This document shows positions 32,256 to 40,928 of a DNA stretch of 64,000 nucleotides, piece after piece. The position numbers were made by a program, and so were the translations under genes. Within the stretch, counting starts at the first letter, position 1, and each line of letters starts with the position of its first letter. The stretch lies in contig CAWHPW010000004.1 in NCBI GenBank assembly GCA_963831385.1, forward strand, positions 32,168 to 96,167, read 5' to 3'. The notes beneath the pieces were generated by a model, which was not told the origin of the DNA, ran no database searches, and was given only the letters and a program-made list of their open reading frames with translations. Source of the DNA: JACVRX01 sp963831385. Its GTDB lineage: Bacteria > Actinomycetota > Actinomycetes > Jiangellales > Jiangellaceae.

Positions 32256-34129
32256 TCCTGGCGCAGCACCGGGCGCAGTGCGTCGAGGACCGAGGCGTCG
32301 TCAATAGTGGACGGGACCGGCTCGTCAGCACCGTCGGCGATCCCCCGCATGGTCTTGCGCAGGATCTTCCCCGAGCGGGTCTTGGGCAGTGCGGCAACGA
32401 CGGCGATGTCCTTGAGCGAGGCGATGGCACCGATCTGGTCGCGCACCATCTGCATCAGTTCGGCGGCGAGCTCTGCCTGGTCGCGCTCGGCGCCAGCCTT
32501 GAGCACGACGAACCCGCGCGGGACCTGCCCCTTCAGCGGGTCGGCCACTCCGATCACGGCACACTCGGCGACATCGGGGTGGGCGGCGAGAACCTCCTCC
32601 ATGCTTCCGGTCGAGAGCCGGTGCCCGGCCACGTTGATCACGTCGTCGGTGCGACCCATGACGAACACGTAACCGTCGGGATCGATCCGGCCGCCGTCGC
32701 CGGTGAGGTAATAGCCGTCGAACGCCGAGGTGTAGGACTGCACGAACCGCTCGTCGTCCTTCCAGAGGGTGAGCAGGGACCCGGGCGGCATCGGCAGCCT
32801 GACGACGATCGGGCCGTCGGTGCCGGCATCGACCGGTGCGCCGTCGATATCGAGCACCTGCACGTCCCACCCGGGTAGAGGGCGGGTCGGCGAGCCCGGC
32901 TTGATCGGGAGCAGCTCGATGCCGGCTGGGTTCGCGACGATCGGCCAGCCCGTCTCGGTCTGCCACCAGTGGTCGATCACGGGGATGCCCAGCAGGTCCG
33001 AGGCCCAGCGGTAGGTCTCGGGGTCGAGCCGCTCACCAGCGAGGAACAGATACTTCAGCGTCGAGAGGTCGTATCTGGCGACGAACTCGCCCTTCGGGTC
33101 CTCCTTCTTGATCGCCCGGAACGCCGTCGGCGCGGTGAACATGCTCTTCACCCCATGCTCGGCAACGACCCGCCAGAACTGGCCAGCGTCCGGCGTCCCG
33201 ATCGGCTTGCCCTCGTAAAGCACGGTTGTCGCGCCGGCGAGCAGCGGCGCATAGACGATGTAGGAGTGTCCGACGACCCAGCCGACGTCGGACGCCGTGA
33301 AGATCGTCTCGCCGGCATCGACGTCGTAGACGTTGGGCATCGACCAGCGCAGTGCCACCGCGTATCCACCGGAATCGCGCACTACGCCCTTGGGCTTACC
33401 GGTGGTTCCGGACGTGTAGAGGATGTACAGCGGGTCCGTTGCCCGTACCGGCACACAGTCGGCCGGGGTCGCGGCATCCGTTGAGGCCATCCAGTCGACG
33501 TCAATACTGCCCATTGAGGCGCGAGCCTGTGGGCGCTGCAGGATCACACACCGCGTCGGCTTGTGCGCCGCCATCTCGATCGCCTTGTCCAGAAGCGGCT
33601 TGTACTCGATGACCCGCTTACCCTCGATGCCACAGGATGCTGAAACGATCACCCTGGGTGCGGCGTCGTCGATCCGGACGGCCAGCTCCTTCGGGGCGAA
33701 GCCGCCGAATACCACCGAGTGGACCGCGCCGATCCGGGCGCAGGCGAGCATCGCGATTGCCGCCTCGGGGACCATCGGCATGTAGATCACCACGCGGTCG
33801 CCATGGCTGACGCCGAGCCCGGCGAGGACGCCCGCGAATTGGGCGGCCTCATCGCGTAGCTGCTCGTAGGTGTAGGTGCGCTTGGTATCCGTGACCGGGG
33901 AGTCGTAGATCAGCGCGGCCTGTGCGCCGCGCCCGGCGGCGACATGCCGGTCGAGCGCGTTGTGGCAGACGTTGAGCTCCCCATCGGCAAACCAGCGATA
34001 GAACGGCGGACGCGACGCGTCGAGCGCGCTGGTCGGGGCGACCAGCCAGTCGATCGCCGCGGCGGCACCGAGCCAGAACGCCTCAGGATCAGTAGTACTG
34101 AGCCGGAAGACATCTTCGTACGCACCCAC
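32252..34129 (-). CDS. prpE: Propionyl-CoA synthetase (acetyl-CoA-synthetase family)
   Basis: A 625-residue adenylate-forming enzyme. The order is VVFGGFAPKELAVRI, then the ATP motif YTSGTTGKPKGVVRD, then WWQTETGWPI, then DGYYLTGDGG, and PKTRSGKILRKTMR, whose lysine is the usual acetylation site. PKGVVRDSGGYAVAL and the WWQTETGWP motif fit PrpE (propionate-specific) better than acetyl-CoA synthetase. GTG 34129 is preferred because the conserved YEDVF begins there; the frame is open to 34156. It makes propionyl-CoA from propionate, CoA and ATP. The stop shares two bases with the ureohydrolase stop. Confidence 0.85.
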   Translation of the reverse strand: MGAYEDVFRLSTTDPEAFWLGAAAAIDWLVAPTSALDASRPPFYRWFADGELNVCHNALDRHVAAGRGAQAALIYDSPVTDTKRTYTYEQLRDEAAQFAGVLAGLGVSHGDRVVIYMPMVPEAAIAMLACARIGAVHSVVFGGFAPKELAVRIDDAAPRVIVSASCGIEGKRVIEYKPLLDKAIEMAAHKPTRCVILQRPQARASMGSIDVDWMASTDAATPADCVPVRATDPLYILYTSGTTGKPKGVVRDSGGYAVALRWSMPNVYDVDAGETIFTASDVGWVVGHSYIVYAPLLAGATTVLYEGKPIGTPDAGQFWRVVAEHGVKSMFTAPTAFRAIKKEDPKGEFVARYDLSTLKYLFLAGERLDPETYRWASDLLGIPVIDHWWQTETGWPIVANPAGIELLPIKPGSPTRPLPGWDVQVLDIDGAPVDAGTDGPIVVRLPMPPGSLLTLWKDDERFVQSYTSAFDGYYLTGDGGRIDPDGYVFVMGRTDDVINVAGHRLSTGSMEEVLAAHPDVAECAVIGVADPLKGQVPRGFVVLKAGAERDQAELAAELMQMVRDQIGAIASLKDIAVVAALPKTRSGKILRKTMRGIADGADEPVPSTIDDASVLDALRPVLRQD

Positions 34130-34234
34130 TCGATCACCCGAGCTTCTCGGTTGCACGTCTGAGCACTGTCGTCAGTAACGCCACGATAAGCGGCTAGTCC
34201 GCGCGATAGTGCCCGTCCAGCGATCGTCGGCGCA

Positions 34235-34783
34235 TCAGTCCTTGACCGGGGCGTAGCTGAGGTTCAGCACGCCGGTCTTGAAGGTTCGTGCGCTCACGAG
34301 CTCGAGGGGGATCGTCGGCTCGTCCTGCGGAAAGAGCCGAGCGAGGCCGTCGCCGACAACGATCGGGTGCACGAGCAGGTTGAGCTCGTCAAGGTGACCC
34401 TCACGCAGTAACCAGCGGACGGTTGTTGGGCTGCCGGACATGGCGATGTCGCCACCGTCCTGGGCCTTGATGCCGGTCAGCTTCTGCCCCACGTCGCCAC
34501 TGATGATCTCCGAGTTCTGCCACTCCGCCGCCTGCAGGCTGTTGGAGACGACGTACTTCTTGATCGAGTTCATGACGTCGCCGAACGGCTCGTCGGCATG
34601 CTCGGGCCAGTACGCTGCCCACTCGCCGTAGAGGACGCGGCCCATCAGGAAGGCGTCGGCGGTGGCAAACCCGGCACCGACGGCGGCCCCCATCTCGTCA
34701 TCGAAATACGAGAAGTGCCACTTGTCGGGAGACTCGACGACGCCATCGAGGGAGATGAAGAAGTACGACTTGATCTTGCGCAC
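34235..34783 (-). CDS. Dihydrofolate-reductase-family protein (RibD C-terminal domain)
   Basis: A 182-residue protein of the RibD_C/DHFR-like family: KSYFFISLDGVVESPD at the start, FLMGRVLYGEWAAYWP, then DIAMSGSPTTVRWLLREGHLDELNLLVHPIVVGDGLARLF. GTG 34783 has an AGGAGG site 9-14 nt upstream, whereas the open frame extends to 34930 without one. It is the third gene after an ArsR regulator and a SRPBCC protein in the same direction, a grouping often seen in actinobacteria. The substrate is unknown. Confidence 0.85.
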   Translation of the reverse strand: MRKIKSYFFISLDGVVESPDKWHFSYFDDEMGAAVGAGFATADAFLMGRVLYGEWAAYWPEHADEPFGDVMNSIKKYVVSNSLQAAEWQNSEIISGDVGQKLTGIKAQDGGDIAMSGSPTTVRWLLREGHLDELNLLVHPIVVGDGLARLFPQDEPTIPLELVSARTFKTGVLNLSYAPVKD

Positions 34784-34868
34784 TGGAGGGCCTCCTGGTC
34801 TGGGTTGTCTGGTCGCTAACGAGGGGCTGGTGTGGCGGGGGTCGTTCGATTCTCGGGTGCTCCGGTCT

Positions 34869-35357
34869 TCATGTCGTCGCGAGGAGGGCGTCCATCTGCC
34901 CGACCGACTGCGGGAACACCTCGAACGCACCCCAGCGCTCCAGCTGCTTCATATGTTCGCTGGAGTCGAAGATGAAGCGCAGCTCCATTCGGGTGCCGTC
35001 GTCATGTTCGGTGAGTCGCATCTGCACGGCGGTGGTCGGCATTTCGGCCTGCGGCGTTCCGTCGTGGTTGGCGAATCCGTCGGTGAATTCGAGCGACCTG
35101 GGCGGACTGACCGACGTGACCCGCCACCAGCCGCGCGACTTCTCGCCGCCTGGACCGGTCATGACGTAGGCGACCTCACCGCCGACAGCCAGGTCGTGCT
35201 TCTTCACGGTCGCCGGGTGCGTCGGCGGCCCCCACCAGCGCTCCAGCTGCCTCGGGTCGGCCCACAACTGCCACACCCGCTCGATCGGAGCGTCGAAATC
35301 GGCGAACAACGTGAGGCTCAGGTTGTCGAAGTCCTTCTCGACGCTGATGACGCTCAT
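34869..35357 (-). CDS. SRPBCC / AHSA1-like domain protein
   Basis: A 162-residue START/AHSA1-like lipid- or ligand-binding protein: FDAPIERVWQLWADPRQLERWWGPP, AYVMTGPGGEKSRGWWRV, and EHMKQLERWGAFEVFPQSV near the C-terminus. These proteins commonly pair with ArsR-type regulators. The ATG overlaps the ArsR stop by 4 bp, so expression is coupled. The function of the pair is not known. Confidence 0.85.
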   Translation of the reverse strand: MSVISVEKDFDNLSLTLFADFDAPIERVWQLWADPRQLERWWGPPTHPATVKKHDLAVGGEVAYVMTGPGGEKSRGWWRVTSVSPPRSLEFTDGFANHDGTPQAEMPTTAVQMRLTEHDDGTRMELRFIFDSSEHMKQLERWGAFEVFPQSVGQMDALLATT

Positions 35358-35728
35358 CCACGATCTCCCGTAGATGGCTTGTTCCTTTCAGGCTGTGGTT
35401 CCTGCGCAAGCAGATCGGCCATCCGGTCCACCCGTCCGCGCCAGACCATCTCGAGCTCGTCGAGGACCCGCCGCGCCCGGCCTACGGCGTCGGGGTCGGT
35501 GCGCACGAGCTGCTCCCGTCCGCGACGTTCCTTGGTGACCAGGCCGGCTCTCTGCAACACCGCGACGTGCTTCTGCACCGCGGCGAAGCTCATCGGGTAG
35601 GCGTGGGCGAGTCGTGACACCGACGTCTGGGCGCGGACACAGCGGTGGAGAATGTCGCGGCGCGTGGAGTCGGCGAGTGCATGGAACAGGCGGTCCACCC
35701 CATCGTCGATCAATCCATCTACAACCAT
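35354..35728 (-). CDS. ArsR-family transcriptional regulator
   Basis: A 124-residue winged-helix repressor: LFHALADSTRRDILHRCVRAQTSVSRLAHAYPMSFAAVQKHVAVLQRAGLVTKERRGREQLV is the typical ArsR DNA-binding core, but no metal-binding cysteine pair is visible. The start codon lies inside a perfect 20-bp palindrome, so the protein is likely to repress its own operon (ArsR-SRPBCC-DHFR-like). A C-terminal tail of charged residues follows the domain. Confidence 0.88.
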   Translation of the reverse strand: MVVDGLIDDGVDRLFHALADSTRRDILHRCVRAQTSVSRLAHAYPMSFAAVQKHVAVLQRAGLVTKERRGREQLVRTDPDAVGRARRVLDELEMVWRGRVDRMADLLAQEPQPERNKPSTGDRG

Positions 35729-35738
35729 TTGGTTGTAG
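35719..35738. promoter_or_regulatory. Palindromic operator overlapping the ArsR start codon
   Basis: CTACAACCATTTGGTTGTAG is a perfect 20-bp palindrome that includes the ATG at 35726-35728. Its placement over the translation start makes it a good candidate for autorepression by the ArsR protein. The AACCA/TGGTT arms form the likely half-sites. Confidence 0.6.
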
Positions 35739-35756
35739 GTTATGACGGTTGCCGCC

Positions 35757-35858
35757 TCATGTAAAGACGGGGCGCTCCGAGCCGCACTTGTCGATACCAG
35801 ACATCGGTTGCGCCGGTCCTTTCCAGAACCACATCTCGCCGCTGAACTCCAGGTTCAT
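35757..35858 (-). pseudogene. N-terminal stub of a DUF1905 protein
   Basis: The ATG at 35858 starts MNLEFSGEMWFWKGPA, the N-terminal signature of DUF1905 proteins, but after 18 residues the similarity stops (where P-W-x-F-V-T-V-P is expected) and the frame ends after 33 codons. It is the remnant of a truncated gene, left between the ArsR operon and the alcohol dehydrogenase gene. The rest of the 35739-35935 gap shows no gene. Confidence 0.5.
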
Positions 35859-35935
35859 TCGGCCAGGGTAGGAGCCAACCTGCCGCGACATTGACCTTGC
35901 GAACCGCGACATGTACGCAGGTCGTCGTCCGCGCG

Positions 35936-36907
35936 TCAGACGGTGATGACAACCTTCCCTCGGGCATGTCCCTCTTCCATGTACCGGATTGCTTCGGGGG
36001 CCTCGCTCAGCGGGTAAGTCCGGTCGATGACCGGTGTGATCTTGCCAGCCTCGATGAGTTCGGTCAGGACCTGCAGGTCCGCGTAGTGCTCCCGGGCGAC
36101 GAACATCCGCAGTTTCTGGCTCACGAATGGTGAGATCGCCAGCGCCCGGACCTGTCGATCCATGCCACCGATCCACCGGCCTCCACCTTCCCCGCCGAGG
36201 AGCACGAGAGTCCCGTCGGGGGTGAGGGCACGTCGCAGGTGAGACAACGAACGGTTCCCCCCGATGTCAAGGATCAGGTCGTAGCGCTGTCCCGCGCCGG
36301 CGATGTCCTCGCGGGTGTAGTCGATGACGTGGTCTGCGCCGATGGTGCGGACCAGGTCCACCTTTGCCGTGCTGCACACGCCGGTGACTTCCGCTCCGAA
36401 TGCTTTGGCGAGCTGCACGGCAAAGGTGCCCACGCCTCCGGACGCACCGATGATCAGCACGTGCTGCCCTGGCTGTATCTGACCTTTGTCGCGAAGACCT
36501 TGGAGGGCGGTGGACGCGGAGATCGGAACGGCCGCCGCTTGCTCGAAGGTGAGATTCGCCGGTTTAGGCGCCAACTTGTCCTCTCGTGCACAGGCGTACT
36601 CGGCGAAGGAGCCTTCGCCGGTCCCCATCACCTCATCGCCCGGCCGGAACCTCGTGACATCCTTGCCAATCGCCTCGACCCGCCCGGCGACCTCGCGACC
36701 TCGAACCGGGTTCTTGGGTCGGCGGAACCCGTAACCGGCCAGTCGGATCAAGTAGGCCTGGCCGGTCATGAGGTGCCAGACGCCCCGATCCAGGCCAGCC
36801 GCATGTACGCGGACCAGTACCTCGTTGTCTCCGACCTCGGGCTTGGCGATGTCCCTGAGCTCCAGCACATCGGCCGAGCCATAGGCGTCTTGGACGATCG
36901 CCTGCAC
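35936..36907 (-). CDS. Quinone-oxidoreductase-like MDR-family alcohol dehydrogenase
   Basis: A 323-residue MDR-family enzyme without the structural zinc loop: PEVGDNEVLVRVHAAGLD, then GREVAGRVEAIGKDVTRFRPGDEV, then the cofactor motif VLIIGASGGVGTFAVQLAKAFGAEV, and KVVITV at the C-terminus. It is most like NADPH-dependent quinone oxidoreductase/enoyl reductase types. The substrate is unknown. It is divergent from the ABC-2 exporter genes and the frame starts at GTG 36907. Confidence 0.85.
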   Translation of the reverse strand: MQAIVQDAYGSADVLELRDIAKPEVGDNEVLVRVHAAGLDRGVWHLMTGQAYLIRLAGYGFRRPKNPVRGREVAGRVEAIGKDVTRFRPGDEVMGTGEGSFAEYACAREDKLAPKPANLTFEQAAAVPISASTALQGLRDKGQIQPGQHVLIIGASGGVGTFAVQLAKAFGAEVTGVCSTAKVDLVRTIGADHVIDYTREDIAGAGQRYDLILDIGGNRSLSHLRRALTPDGTLVLLGGEGGGRWIGGMDRQVRALAISPFVSQKLRMFVAREHYADLQVLTELIEAGKITPVIDRTYPLSEAPEAIRYMEEGHARGKVVITV

Positions 36908-36979
36908 TCAGTTCTCCTTCTTCACCGTAGAAACCACTAGCCTCGTCTCAAGTCCGATGGTACTGATCGGGAGTTGGTA

Positions 36980-37941
36980 ATGATCACGGCTCACGGGCTG
37001 CGTAAGCGTTATGGGGACAAGGTCGCGGTCGATGACCTGTCCTTTGATGTCCGGCCCGGCGTCGTGACTGGTTTCCTGGGGCCGAACGGCGCCGGTAAGT
37101 CCACGACGATGCGGTTGATGCTCGATCTGGATCACGGCGCGGGCGAGACTCGCTTCGACGGTAAGCGCTTCCGGGATATCCGCGACCCGATGCGGGAGAT
37201 CGGTGCGGTGCTGGAGGCGAAGGCCTTCCATCCCACCCGGACGGCTCGCAACCACTTGCGGATGCTCGCTGCGGCCAACCGAATACCGACGTCGCGGGTC
37301 GACGAGGTGTTCGACATCGTCGGGTTGGCCGAGGTGAAGAACAAGAAGCCGAAGGGCTTCTCGCTGGGGATGGCGCAGCGCCTCGGCCTGGCGCAGGCGC
37401 TGCTCGGCGACCCGAGGATGCTCATCATGGACGAGCCCGCCAACGGTCTGGACCCGCATGGCATTCACTGGCTGCGTGACGTGCTGAAGTCGCTGGCCGG
37501 TCAGGGCCGCACGGTCTTTGTCTCCAGCCACCTGCTGGCCGAGATGTCACTGATGGCCGACGAGCTGGTCGTCATCGGCCTCGGCAAGATGATCGACAAC
37601 GGCCCGGTCGACGATTTCGTCAAGAAGTTCACCCAAACCACGGTCCTGGTCCGCACACCCGCCGCCGACACCTTCGCCGAGGCCCTGCGCCGCGAAGGCG
37701 CCGAGGTCGAGCCGCTTCCGGACGGAGCCCTCGTCGTCTCCGGTGCAGACGCGCCGGCCGTCGGCGAACTGGCTCACCGGGAGGGCATCGTCCTGCACGA
37801 GCTGGCGACGCAGAGCGCCTCGCTGGAGCAGGCGTTCATGTCCGCGACCGGAGAGTCCGAGGAGTTCGTCGCCCATGACTTCGTGGCATCGGTAACCGCA
37901 CCGGCCGACGAGGTCGCTCCGGAGGCCGACCAGGGCCCTGA
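36980..37941 (+). CDS. ABC-2 type exporter ATP-binding protein (stop codon lost from the literal frame)
   Basis: An ABC-type ATPase of about 320 residues: Walker A GPNGAGKST, Q-loop GAVLEAKAF, signature FSLGMAQRLGL, Walker B MLIMDEPANGLDP and SSHLLAEMS. It lacks signs of a binding protein and is coupled to a membrane permease, so it fits drug or bacitracin-type exporters. The ATG has GGGAG 7-11 nt upstream. The literal frame is open to 39172, because the natural end (TGATG with the permease ATG at 37941) sits in another frame; a missing base near 37930-37938 is the likely cause. The end given here is the inferred one. Confidence 0.8.
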
Positions 37942-38753
37942 TGGCCAGCGTGGAGGTGCGGGTGATCGACGCGCTGCGCTTCGAATGGACCCGGATCCGT
38001 ACGCTGCGGTCGACGTACTGGCTGATCGGCCTGGCGGTCCTGCTCTCCGGCGTAGTTGCGTTGATCATCGCGGTGGCGACTCGCAACGACCCCGACCGGC
38101 TCAATGTCGTGACGGTCGGCAACATCCTCACCGGCGGCGGGTCGTTCGCGATCCCGTTTATCCCGATCTTCGTGGCCATCATCGGGGTATTCGCCACCGG
38201 TCACGAGTACCGGCACGGCACCATCCAGCCGACGCTGATGGCGATCCCGCAACGCTCCAGGCTGCTCATCGCCAAGATCGTCCTGGTCGTCCTCGCGGCG
38301 ATCTTCGCGGTCGCACTCTCGGTGGCCATCAACTACCTGATCGGGCTGTTGTTCTGGGGCGAGGCGCCAAACATCGGTGCGGATCCGCTCAACCAGGCCC
38401 TGCCTGGGTACGTCGTGTACGCGATCCTCTACACCGTGCTGGGGTTGGCGCTCGGGCTGTTGTTCCGGGGCGTGCCGACGGCATTGGTCATCCTGCTGGT
38501 CTTCCCGCTGGTCGTCGAAATCCTCATTGTGAGCCTGTCCACCGTGCCGGCGCTGGACTGGCTGGTTCCGGTGGTGAGGTTCCTGCCGTTCACCGCCGGC
38601 GGGCTGATGTTGGCGATGGAGACGCCGGACTTCGGCCCCGGCGCGCCGGACTACGACTTCTTCAGCCGATGGGCATCCGGCGGGATCTTCGCCATCTTCG
38701 TCGCGCTCATCCTCGGACTGGCCTGGCTGCTATTTCAGAAGAAGGACGCCTGA
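37941..38753 (+). CDS. ABC-2 type transporter permease
   Basis: A 270-residue membrane protein with about six hydrophobic segments, including SIGIGAV-like stretches near residues 28-46 and 74-92 and a C-terminal pair. The inferred stop of the ATPase gene overlaps its ATG, as expected for an ABC-2 exporter pair. The short loop RQRSRLLIAKIVLVVLAA and the pattern STYWLIGLAVLLSG match ABC-2 permeases that export antibiotics or lipids. The real substrate cannot be told from sequence. Confidence 0.85.
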   Translation: MASVEVRVIDALRFEWTRIRTLRSTYWLIGLAVLLSGVVALIIAVATRNDPDRLNVVTVGNILTGGGSFAIPFIPIFVAIIGVFATGHEYRHGTIQPTLMAIPQRSRLLIAKIVLVVLAAIFAVALSVAINYLIGLLFWGEAPNIGADPLNQALPGYVVYAILYTVLGLALGLLFRGVPTALVILLVFPLVVEILIVSLSTVPALDWLVPVVRFLPFTAGGLMLAMETPDFGPGAPDYDFFSRWASGGIFAIFVALILGLAWLLFQKKDA

Positions 38754-39132
38754 CCGAGACAGAAACCGAACATTGCGCAGCCGCCAGCGATCCGTCTAGC
38801 GTCTCGGCCCGGCCTGCAAGTAGCGCCGACTATGGACGGGCCTGTTGCTCTTGCTTCACATCTGCTGCTGCACGACCTGCCCGGGTCTCGTCGAACCGCA
38901 CGAACCGCTCGGTCACCAGCGTAGCGAACCTAGCGAGGCATGCTCGCGCTCGTACCATGCGCCCCGGGACGCGCCCAGATAGCCGAGTAGAGGAGCGAAG
39001 ACAAACTTCGCAAGTAGCGCCGAAGGCCTGGTCCCACCGCGGCCCGGCCTCGGCCAGACGCATCGGCGATCTGGTCGAGGGGTCGGCGGCGATTGCCAGC
39101 AGCGCCGTCGGCGTGAGCTATAGGGTCAGCCA
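38754..39132. other. 379-bp gap between the exporter and DUF4386 genes
   Basis: No convincing gene. A 78-codon frame on the minus strand (38830-39063) has odd composition and no known motif, so I do not call it. A 14-bp direct repeat, GCAAGTAGCGCCGA, occurs at 38816 and 39010. The region may hold remnants of an older gene. Confidence 0.4.
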
Positions 39133-39846
39133 ATGGACACGAGGAAGATCGCCGCCGTTACCGGCTGGTTGATGGTGGTCACCTTCGTCACCTCGATCCC
39201 CGCGTACTTCATCCTCTACGCACCGGTGCGGGATAACCCCGACTACATCACCGGAGCCGGCGCCGACCCCACCGCGAGCGTGGCTTTGGGCGCTGTCCTC
39301 GAGCTCATCCTGATCATCGCCAACGTCGGCACCGCCGTAGTGCCGTACGCGGTCTACAGGCGGTACAGCGAAGGCCTGGCTCTGGGCTACGTCGCAGCGC
39401 GCCTCGTGGAGGGCACATTCATCGCCATCGGGATCGTCAGCCTTCTCGCGTTCTTGTTCATGCGGCAGGAGGGCACGGCTGGCACAGACGCCGGTCTCGG
39501 CGAGGTTTTTGTCGCGATCTATGATCGGGCGTTCCTGATCGGGCCCGGCTTCTTCGCCGGCGTCGCGAACGGAATGATCCTGGGCTACCTGATGTATCGG
39601 TCCGGCTTGGTGCCACGAGGCATGGCGATGCTGGGGCTCATCGGAGGTCCACTGATCGTCGCCTCGGGAATTGCCGTCATGTTCGACGTCATCGAGCGCG
39701 GATCCACGGCGCAGGCCGTCGCGACGATTCCGGAGTTCATCTGGGAGTTGTCGTTCGGGATCTACCTCATCGTCAAGGGATTCAAGCCGTCTCCGATTCT
39801 GGCTCAAGTAGATAGTGGACCTGACGCACCGGACGCGGGTTGGTAG
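39133..39846 (+). CDS. DUF4386-family membrane protein
   Basis: A 237-residue protein with about six membrane segments: VTGWLMVVTFVTSIPAYF at the start, a central FIAIGIVSLLAFLFMRQEG, and GIYLIVKGFKPSPIL at the C-terminus. The pattern fits DUF4386 proteins, found in many bacteria beside regulators but with unknown role. The start ATG at 39133 is the only good one. It is alone, and about 180 bp of featureless sequence follow before the convergent short-chain dehydrogenase gene. Confidence 0.75.
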   Translation: MDTRKIAAVTGWLMVVTFVTSIPAYFILYAPVRDNPDYITGAGADPTASVALGAVLELILIIANVGTAVVPYAVYRRYSEGLALGYVAARLVEGTFIAIGIVSLLAFLFMRQEGTAGTDAGLGEVFVAIYDRAFLIGPGFFAGVANGMILGYLMYRSGLVPRGMAMLGLIGGPLIVASGIAVMFDVIERGSTAQAVATIPEFIWELSFGIYLIVKGFKPSPILAQVDSGPDAPDAGW

Positions 39847-40028
39847 TCGGCCGCAGCAAGCGAGGCCATGCCGCGGCCGCCGGGTGATTCCCCGACTCGA
39901 CCCGCTCAGCGCGGTGCGCGGCTTCGGCGGGGCTCCGGCGCGCTTTGCTAGGTCTTGTCTGAAGGTGCCCGCGGCTGGAGAGTCAACAAGGTCGAGATTG
40001 TTGTCGGAAGTGGCATGTTGACGGTGGT

Positions 40029-40901
40029 TCAGCCAGCCGCGGTCAGGCCGACCAGATCGGAGCTCACTTGCCAGAGCCGTGCCGCTGTGGCCTCGTCATA
40101 GCTGGGCTTGGAGGATCTCTTGGGTTTGCTGTTGACGAAGTAGCAACCGGTTACACGCTCGAGATCGGGAGCGGAAGCCAGGTGGATTGACGTGGCGGCG
40201 CCCTGGGCCGGAGTCTTCATGAAAGGGCGCATGAATGGGACGAACCATCGTTGCACGCCGCTAGGGTCCTCGGCTCCGAACGATGTGCTCACCACGCCGG
40301 GATGCAGCGCATTGGCGGTGACGGAGGTGGCCTGCAGTTTCCTGGCCAGCTCGTAGGTGAACAGGACGTTGGCGAGCTTGGATTGGTTGTAGGCCCGTGC
40401 GCCGGAATAGGACCGTTCGCCCTGGATATCGTCGAAGTCGATTCGCCCCTCGGCGTGCGCGTGGGAAGAGACCGTGACCACGCGAGCCGGGGCGCTTTGC
40501 TTCAGTCGGTCCAGGAGCAGGTTGGTGAGCAGGAACGGCGCGAGATGGTTGAGGGCGAAGGTGCGCTCGAGTCCGTCAACGGTGACATGTCGGGTGTTCC
40601 AGTACCCCCCGGCGTTGTTGACCAGCACATCGATGCGGGCATGGCTCTGAAGTACCTCGTCAGCCAGCCGCCGCACCTCCGACTGGGAAGACAGGTCCGC
40701 GACCAACGCGTCCACCTGCCCGCCGCCGGCGGCACGGATCTCGGCGGCCGCGGCATCCGTGCGTCCGCGGTCCCGGCCGGTGATCGCGACGTGCGCACCC
40801 ATCGTGGCCAGGCCCAGCGCGGTCGCCTTGCCGATGCCTGCGGTGGCGCCGGTGACCAGCACTGTCCTGCCGGCCATCGGCCCGCTGTGGATTGGTTCCA
40901 T
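40029..40901 (-). CDS. Short-chain dehydrogenase/reductase (retinol-dehydrogenase-like)
   Basis: A 290-residue SDR: VLVTGATAGIGKATALGLA is the cofactor motif (TGxxxGIG), DVLVNNAGG the NNAG motif, and YNQSK the catalytic Tyr-xxx-Lys. The layout matches the retinol dehydrogenase/oxidoreductase subgroup that keeps the C-terminal segment. ATG 40901 is chosen because the SDR fold begins 12 residues later, and the frame extends to 41108 with no ribosome site. It is divergent from a membrane-protein pair. Confidence 0.85.
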   Translation of the reverse strand: MEPIHSGPMAGRTVLVTGATAGIGKATALGLATMGAHVAITGRDRGRTDAAAAEIRAAGGGQVDALVADLSSQSEVRRLADEVLQSHARIDVLVNNAGGYWNTRHVTVDGLERTFALNHLAPFLLTNLLLDRLKQSAPARVVTVSSHAHAEGRIDFDDIQGERSYSGARAYNQSKLANVLFTYELARKLQATSVTANALHPGVVSTSFGAEDPSGVQRWFVPFMRPFMKTPAQGAATSIHLASAPDLERVTGCYFVNSKPKRSSKPSYDEATAARLWQVSSDLVGLTAAG

Positions 40902-40928
40902 GTTCGTGCTCCTTATCACGACTCGGCT

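Noticed and set aside
38830..39063. 78-codon minus-strand ORF in the exporter/DUF4386 gap
   Set aside because: No conserved motif, no ribosome site and unusual amino-acid composition.
36974..39172. Single 732-residue ABC ATPase
   Set aside because: The last ~410 residues are an out-of-frame reading of the permease gene; a frame break at the natural gene junction explains it.
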